This document shows, one piece after another, positions 17,086 to 20,559 of a stretch of DNA of 20,559 nucleotides. A program made the position numbers and the translations under genes. Below the pieces are notes generated by a model. It did not search any database. It had not been told where the DNA came from and saw only the letters and a list, made by a program, of their open reading frames with translations. This DNA comes from CAZLFA01 sp964558665. Its GTDB lineage: Bacteria; Desulfobacterota; Syntrophia; Syntrophales; PHBD01. The DNA lies in contig CAZLFA010000069.1 of the NCBI GenBank assembly GCA_964558665.1, positions 1-20,559 of the forward strand, written 5' to 3'. Each line of letters begins with the position of its first letter. The stretch's first letter is position 1.

Positions 17086-17898
17086 ATGGAGAAGAATGTC
17101 GGTGAGACAATCAAAAATGCTATTGTAGGGGTTTTAAAAGGCACACGAGAGGTGACTGTAGGAATTGTCGATGTTGTGAGTGCCACTACGGTAAAAGCCC
17201 TGGAGGGTGTAAAAGACATGGAAACGGTTGCGGGCTCGATTGTCACTACGGCAATCAAGGCAGCAGGGGCAATTGGTGCTGATCTGACAACCGTTACCAG
17301 GAACTCGATCGTAGGCATACTCAAAGGGGTTCATGAGATAGGTTCCGTCACCATTGATGTCATTCGCAGTACAGCCCATGGAGCGGTAAAAGGAACGGCA
17401 GAGATAGGCGGTGACATCACTTCTGTTGCCAAAAGCGCTATCGTTGGGGCTATCAACGGAACCAGAGACATTGCCATTTCAGCGGAAGACGCTGCCTCAG
17501 AAGCGGCGCGGGGTGTTATCCGCGCAGTTTCTGAAGTGGGGGGAGATGCCGGCCTTGCGACCAGAGGAGCCATTAAGGGTGCTATAGGCGGTGTGGCCGA
17601 AGCCAGCGGCCAGTTGACTACAGTCATAAAGGACACCTCCAAAGGTTTGGTGCTTGGGGCATCGGAAGTTGGGGGTGATGTTGTGTCGGTCGCTAAAAAT
17701 GCGGTATTGGGGACAATTGAAGCAGCGAAGGAAATCGGATTATCTGCGGAGAAAGCCGCTTCGGCAGCAGCAACCGGCGCCGTTGAGGCAGCTGACGCAA
17801 TTGGAGGTGAGACCGGATCAGCGGTAAAGAAGGCTGTTACCGGTACAATCAGCGGCATAAAGGTTGTTGTGAAAGAGCCTTTCAGGAAGGCGGTGTAG
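17086..17898 (+). CDS. Ala/Gly/Val-rich protein made of 22-residue tandem modules
   Basis: A 270-residue protein of unrecognised family. From residue 11 nearly the whole chain is tandem 22-residue units, with one 18-residue unit at 55-72. Two unit types largely alternate, giving an exact 44-residue period: the NAIVG-like opening falls at 73, 117, 161, 205 and 249. One type reads roughly xAIVGxIxGxxEI, the other xAxxGAVxGxxEIGGDxxSVAK. There are no signal peptide, cysteines or long hydrophobic runs. A multiple of 11 with GxxxG-like spacing suggests long amphipathic helices, as in lipid-binding or LEA-like proteins; a granule, membrane or envelope scaffold is inference. GGAGG precedes the ATG with good spacing. 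It is the last gene before a strong terminator and 176 bases behind the CoA-transferase. Confidence 0.85.
   Translation: MEKNVGETIKNAIVGVLKGTREVTVGIVDVVSATTVKALEGVKDMETVAGSIVTTAIKAAGAIGADLTTVTRNSIVGILKGVHEIGSVTIDVIRSTAHGAVKGTAEIGGDITSVAKSAIVGAINGTRDIAISAEDAASEAARGVIRAVSEVGGDAGLATRGAIKGAIGGVAEASGQLTTVIKDTSKGLVLGASEVGGDVVSVAKNAVLGTIEAAKEIGLSAEKAASAAATGAVEAADAIGGETGSAVKKAVTGTISGIKVVVKEPFRKAV
17116..17895 (+). repeat. Protein-level tandem repeat array (66-nt unit, 132-nt double unit)
   Basis: Twelve consecutive units of 22 codons can be laid out from codon 11 to codon 270, one of them shortened by 4 codons. Conserved positions are the small residue plus Gly at unit positions 5 and 9, an acidic residue at 11 and Ile/Val at 12, and in alternate units the run EIGGD. 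The DNA has diverged between copies, so the array is old and held by selection at protein level; it is not a recent DNA duplication. Confidence 0.75.
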
Positions 17899-17921
17899 TT
17901 GATTGTTGATTCACCACGCAC

Positions 17922-17960
17922 AACCGCCCCTTCAGTTTGTCGGGGCGGTTATTTAATTAT
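17922..17960 (+). terminator. Hairpin terminator after the repeat-protein gene
   Basis: AACCGCCCC (17922-17930) pairs perfectly with GGGGCGGTT (17942-17950) across an 11-nt loop, followed by the AT-rich ATTTAATTAT. The 9-bp GC-rich stem is strong while the T tract is broken, so termination is likely but may be incomplete. It starts 23 bases after the stop codon and separates the preceding gene block from ftsH. Confidence 0.75.
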
Positions 17961-18029
17961 AACGAATCATGCCAGGTTGTATTTATTATGATTACCGAAT
18001 TTATGTGAAAATGGAATTGGAGGATGTTA

Positions 18030-19943
18030 ATGTTATTAAATAGGGGGAAAGCAGTACTGGAAGATGTAAAAGAAAGGTTTCGTGCGCTCTTTGCTTCTCA
18101 GGGTGTACAGAAAAAGAAAGCTTCCCTGCCCCCAAAGACAAATTTCAGCATCTGGTATTTCTTCATTGCCTTTTTGGCTATTTTCTATCTGCAACAATAC
18201 TTTTTTTCTTCCAAGGTGCAGATGATACCCTACAGCCAATTCAAACAGCACCTGAATGATGGCAATGTGACAAAATTGATTATCGGCCCGGAACATATCA
18301 ACGGGACACTCAAAGGCAAAGGCAATAAGAGGGAGCAGGAGTTTTCCACGATCAGGGTGGACGATCCTAACCTTGCAAAACAGTTGGATGATCACAAGGT
18401 CAGATATTCCGGACTCTATGAAAGTAAGCTGATGAGCAGTATCATCTCCTGGATTATCCCTATCGCCATCATGTTGTTGATCTGGTGGTTTGCCATAAAA
18501 AAGATGGGGCAGGGAGCGGGCGTAATGTCCTTCAGTAAGAGCAAGGCCAAACTTTTTGCTGAGAATGAGACAATGGTCACCTTCGCTGATGTAGCGGGCA
18601 TTGATGAGGCAAAAGAAGAACTCCAGGAAGTGGTGGAGTTTTTGAAGAATCCGGCAAAATTTCAAAAACTGGGGGGCAGGATTCCCAAGGGGGTCCTTCT
18701 GGTTGGTCCGCCGGGGACCGGTAAAACCCTTCTTGCCAAAGCAGTGGCCGGAGAGGCTAAAGTGCCTTTCTTCAGCATCAGCGGCTCGGAGTTCGTGGAG
18801 ATGTTTGTCGGAGTAGGAGCATCACGCGTGCGCGACCTTTTCTCTCAGGCGGCAAAGCAGGCACCATGCATCATATTCATCGATGAGCTGGACGCACTGG
18901 GTAAAGCTCGGGGAGTGAACGCATTTGGCGGAAATGACGAGCGTGAGCAGACTCTCAATCAACTCCTTGTGGAGATGGATGGATTTGAATCCAATAAAGG
19001 GGTTATCATCATGGCTGCCACCAACCGGCCGGAAATACTCGATCCCGCCTTGTTGCGCCCGGGAAGGTTTGATCGGCAGATTCTCCTGGATCGTCCGGAT
19101 ATAAACGGCAGGGAAGGAATCCTGAAGATACATTCCAAGAAGGTCCTTTTGGATTCAGACGTCGATCTCCACAAGATCGCCGGGCTTGTTCCCGGCTTTG
19201 CTGGAGCCGACCTGGCAAATCTCGTCAATGAAGCTGCCCTTTTGGCGGCCCGGAATGACAAGGAGGCGGTCAGTGCAGCGGAGTTCGATGCAGCTATCGA
19301 CCGGGTGGTTGGCGGTCTGGAGAAAAAGAACCGGGTAATGAATCCAAAGGAAAAGGAAATTGTGTCATTTCATGAATCCGGGCATGCCATTGTGGCTGAA
19401 TCTGTTAAACACGCAGATCCGGTGCACAAGATATCCATTATTCCCCGCGGGATCGCAGCGCTCGGATACACGCAGCAGCAGCCCACAGAGGAGCGCTACC
19501 TGATGACACGCCCCGAGCTGCTGGACCGGCTGGCTGTACTTTTAGGAGGGAGGGTGGCCGAGGAACTTGCCTTCGGAGAAATATCGACGGGGGCTCAAAA
19601 TGACCTGCAGCGGGCAACCGACATTGCCCGGTCAATGGTTACAGAATATGGGATGAGCGATCTGCTGGGGCTGGTCACCTATGACTCCACTCGTCAGCCT
19701 CTATTTCTCCCGGGAAATTACACTCCCACTAAAACCTATAGCGAAACAATGGCAACCCGTATTGATCAGGAAATATCCAATCTGATGGAACAGACCCATC
19801 ACAGAGTACGCGATATACTCGCAGAGCGGCGGCAATTGCTGGATAAGTTGGCCCACCTTCTTTCGGAGAAGGAAGTCGTACAGGGGGATGAACTCAGGCA
19901 GATGTTGTCCGAGTCGGTCGGTGACCGATTCATCAGCATCTGA
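18030..19943 (+). CDS. ftsH: ATP-dependent zinc metalloprotease FtsH
   Basis: Membrane-anchored hexameric AAA+ protease that extracts and degrades membrane and short-lived cytosolic proteins. The 637 residues are normal length. Order: transmembrane helix ~39-59, a periplasmic domain with SKVQMIPYSQF, transmembrane helix ~136-156, AAA+ domain with Walker A GPPGTGKT (226-233), Walker B IIFIDELDALG (Asp285-Glu286), the pore motif FVGVGASRVR and the second region of homology ending RPGRFDRQ, then the M41 protease with HESGH at 448-452 and Asp525 as likely third zinc ligand. All catalytic residues are present. ATG 18030 is chosen because GGAGG (18019-18023) is 6 bases upstream; it is too close to ATG 18024. 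A weak TTGTAT-N17-TTTATG promoter-like pair sits at 17977-18005. It lies just after a terminator, so it is probably its own unit. Confidence 0.96.
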   Translation: MLLNRGKAVLEDVKERFRALFASQGVQKKKASLPPKTNFSIWYFFIAFLAIFYLQQYFFSSKVQMIPYSQFKQHLNDGNVTKLIIGPEHINGTLKGKGNKREQEFSTIRVDDPNLAKQLDDHKVRYSGLYESKLMSSIISWIIPIAIMLLIWWFAIKKMGQGAGVMSFSKSKAKLFAENETMVTFADVAGIDEAKEELQEVVEFLKNPAKFQKLGGRIPKGVLLVGPPGTGKTLLAKAVAGEAKVPFFSISGSEFVEMFVGVGASRVRDLFSQAAKQAPCIIFIDELDALGKARGVNAFGGNDEREQTLNQLLVEMDGFESNKGVIIMAATNRPEILDPALLRPGRFDRQILLDRPDINGREGILKIHSKKVLLDSDVDLHKIAGLVPGFAGADLANLVNEAALLAARNDKEAVSAAEFDAAIDRVVGGLEKKNRVMNPKEKEIVSFHESGHAIVAESVKHADPVHKISIIPRGIAALGYTQQQPTEERYLMTRPELLDRLAVLLGGRVAEELAFGEISTGAQNDLQRATDIARSMVTEYGMSDLLGLVTYDSTRQPLFLPGNYTPTKTYSETMATRIDQEISNLMEQTHHRVRDILAERRQLLDKLAHLLSEKEVVQGDELRQMLSESVGDRFISI

Positions 19944-19958
19944 GTGCCTCGTTTACCC

Positions 19959-19998
19959 TTTTGCAGTATATCATGCAAAATATTGTGCAGTGCAAAAA
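19959..19998. promoter_or_regulatory. TGCA-type operator cluster, distal copy (PhaR-like)
   Basis: TTTTGCA (19959-19965) and TGCAAAA (19974-19980) form a perfect 7-bp inverted repeat with an 8-base spacer. Immediately after comes ATTGTGCAGTGCAAAAA (19982-19998), which shares the core TGCAGTGCA with a second site at 20115-20130. Such TGC/GCA motifs are the type bound by PhaR regulators at phasin promoters. The assignment rests on motif type and the gene downstream. Confidence 0.45.
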
Positions 19999-20114
19999 CA
20001 ATTTGTTCATCACAGGTCGCATCCGCAGGCCGTGTGAGCTTGTCTGCTGGATAACCTGTTGAATATATACACCATAATAAATCAGCTCGTGAGTTCCGGC
20101 AAAATGCCGCACCT

Positions 20115-20130
20115 ATTTTGCAGTGCATAA
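20115..20130. promoter_or_regulatory. TGCAGTGCA operator, proximal copy
   Basis: ATTTTGCAGTGCATAA matches the distal copy at 19982-19997 at 14 of 16 positions. It ends 6 bases before the -35 box of the phasin-like gene's promoter, a position where a bound regulator could affect polymerase. Confidence 0.5.
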
Positions 20131-20136
20131 TAATTT

Positions 20137-20165
20137 TTGACAAAGAGACCTCTCGTTACTATATT
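20137..20165 (+). promoter_or_regulatory. Sigma-70 promoter of the phasin-like gene
   Basis: TTGACA at 20137-20142 and TATATT at 20160-20165 are separated by 17 bases: a perfect -35 box and a 5-of-6 -10 box at optimal spacing. The expected start is near 20172, giving a short leader that holds the ribosome-binding site GGGAGGT just ahead of ATG 20188. Confidence 0.75.
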
Positions 20166-20187
20166 AATGTAATAGGGAGGTAACAAA

Positions 20188-20490
20188 ATGGGTCGCACGA
20201 AGATTGCTAAACAGCTTACCGATTACTACAGAAGCACATTAGATAATACAATGAGCATTTCCAAGCAATACAGGGAGGGAATGTCCAACCTTTTCACCGG
20301 GAAGTCATTCTGGGTTTCAGGAGAAGGCAAGACGTTGATCGGAGAATGGACAAAGGCTTACAAGAAGGGTTTTGACGATTTCAGGCTGGCTACAAAAGAT
20401 CCGTACAAAAAATTCGAGCCATTGTTCAATCCAGGGACAAGGTTTGACTCGGTCAATAATGAAAAAGCGAAGAAGAGCAAGCTAAACTAG
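20188..20490 (+). CDS. Phasin-like small protein
   Basis: A 100-residue protein with a strong ribosome-binding site (GGGAGG, 7 bases before ATG). The N-terminal half is an amphipathic helix-rich segment (KQLTDYYRSTLDNTMS) and the centre has EWTKAYKKGFDDFRLATKD, a pattern I associate with short phasin-family polypeptides of Syntrophus- and Geobacter-like bacteria, which coat polyhydroxyalkanoate granules. The C-terminus is lysine-rich and hydrophilic. It has no signal peptide or cysteine. The upstream PhaR-like operators agree with a phasin role, but the homology call is from pattern memory only. The IS end begins 19 bases after the stop codon, so any following gene has been separated from it. 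Confidence 0.55.
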   Translation: MGRTKIAKQLTDYYRSTLDNTMSISKQYREGMSNLFTGKSFWVSGEGKTLIGEWTKAYKKGFDDFRLATKDPYKKFEPLFNPGTRFDSVNNEKAKKSKLN

Positions 20491-20491
20491 G

Positions 20492-20519
20492 ATAATAAAA
20501 AAGGGGAAGGTACTGTCAA
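20492..20519 (-). promoter_or_regulatory. Possible hybrid promoter formed by the IS end
   Basis: Read on the minus strand, TTGACA (20519-20514) lies inside the IS terminus and TATTAT (20497-20492) lies in the flanking DNA, with a 16-base spacer. Outward -35 boxes in IS ends are known to form such hybrids. It would drive RNA antisense to the phasin-like gene. The arrangement is visible; activity is unproven. Confidence 0.35.
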
Positions 20520-20559
20520 TTTTTTTGTGTGAAATTTTCATAGGCCAATTCTTTAAAGA
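20509..20559 (+). mobile_element. Insertion-sequence terminus, right copy of 51-bp inverted repeat
   Basis: Exact reverse complement of positions 4-54. The element continues beyond the window. As the same end faces inward at both borders, either two IS copies flank this 20.4-kb segment in inverted orientation, or the IS has near-identical left and right ends and orientation is undetermined. No transposase is visible. Confidence 0.65.

Noticed and set aside
17331..17921. 196-codon minus-strand open frame
   Set aside because: It is an exact shadow of the Ala/Gly/Val-rich repeat gene, whose codon bias keeps the opposite strand free of stops; it has no ribosome-binding site or recognisable domain.
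18036..18665. 209-codon minus-strand open frame
   Set aside because: Fully antisense to ftsH, which is unambiguous, and shows no recognisable domain.
1..20559. CRISPR arrays, complete tRNA or rRNA genes, phage structural genes, toxin-antitoxin pairs and known defence genes
   Set aside because: None seen on reading both strands; no regularly spaced DNA repeats and no matching protein motifs.

Overview
The window looks like chromosomal DNA of a Gram-negative anaerobe, most likely a deltaproteobacterium (Desulfobacterota, Syntrophales-like). This is an inference from gene content: a PAS/sigma-54 regulator, a CoA-transferase fused to a GNAT domain, a cobalamin-type radical SAM protein, a phasin-like protein and a giant cyclic beta-1,2-glucan synthase, all at moderate GC. 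The genes that look intact all lie on the plus strand.

Left edge (1-1300): the first ~54 bases are an insertion-sequence end that recurs as a perfect 51-bp inverted copy at the right edge. Next come a minus-strand rho-independent terminator and an 18-bp tRNA 3' end (best fit tRNA-Asn) with no tRNA body, which looks like an attachment or rearrangement scar. About 450 bases with no recognisable gene follow, then a decayed IS3-family transposase on the minus strand that runs almost up to the next gene. This is a recombination-worn border.

Centre left (1317-10740): one 8.7-kb gene encodes a membrane cyclic beta-1,2-glucan synthase (NdvB/ChvB type). A 37-residue lysine-rich protein follows, then a scar where a frameshifted small membrane-protein gene runs into the opposed start of a secreted-protein gene.

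Centre right (10741-17960): a PAS-PAS-sigma-54 activator is followed by a good -24/-12 (sigma-54) promoter. Behind that promoter lie four co-oriented genes: an ABM-type monooxygenase, a B12-binding radical SAM enzyme, a CoA-transferase/GNAT fusion, and a protein built almost entirely of 22-residue tandem modules. A strong hairpin terminator closes the block. I infer that the activator controls this four-gene unit, which is the best candidate here for an undescribed system.

Right (18030-20559): ftsH (membrane AAA+ protease) is followed by a phasin-like gene with its own sigma-70 promoter and repeated TGCAGTGCA operator-like sites (PhaR-like). The second copy of the IS end begins about 20 bases after the phasin stop codon.
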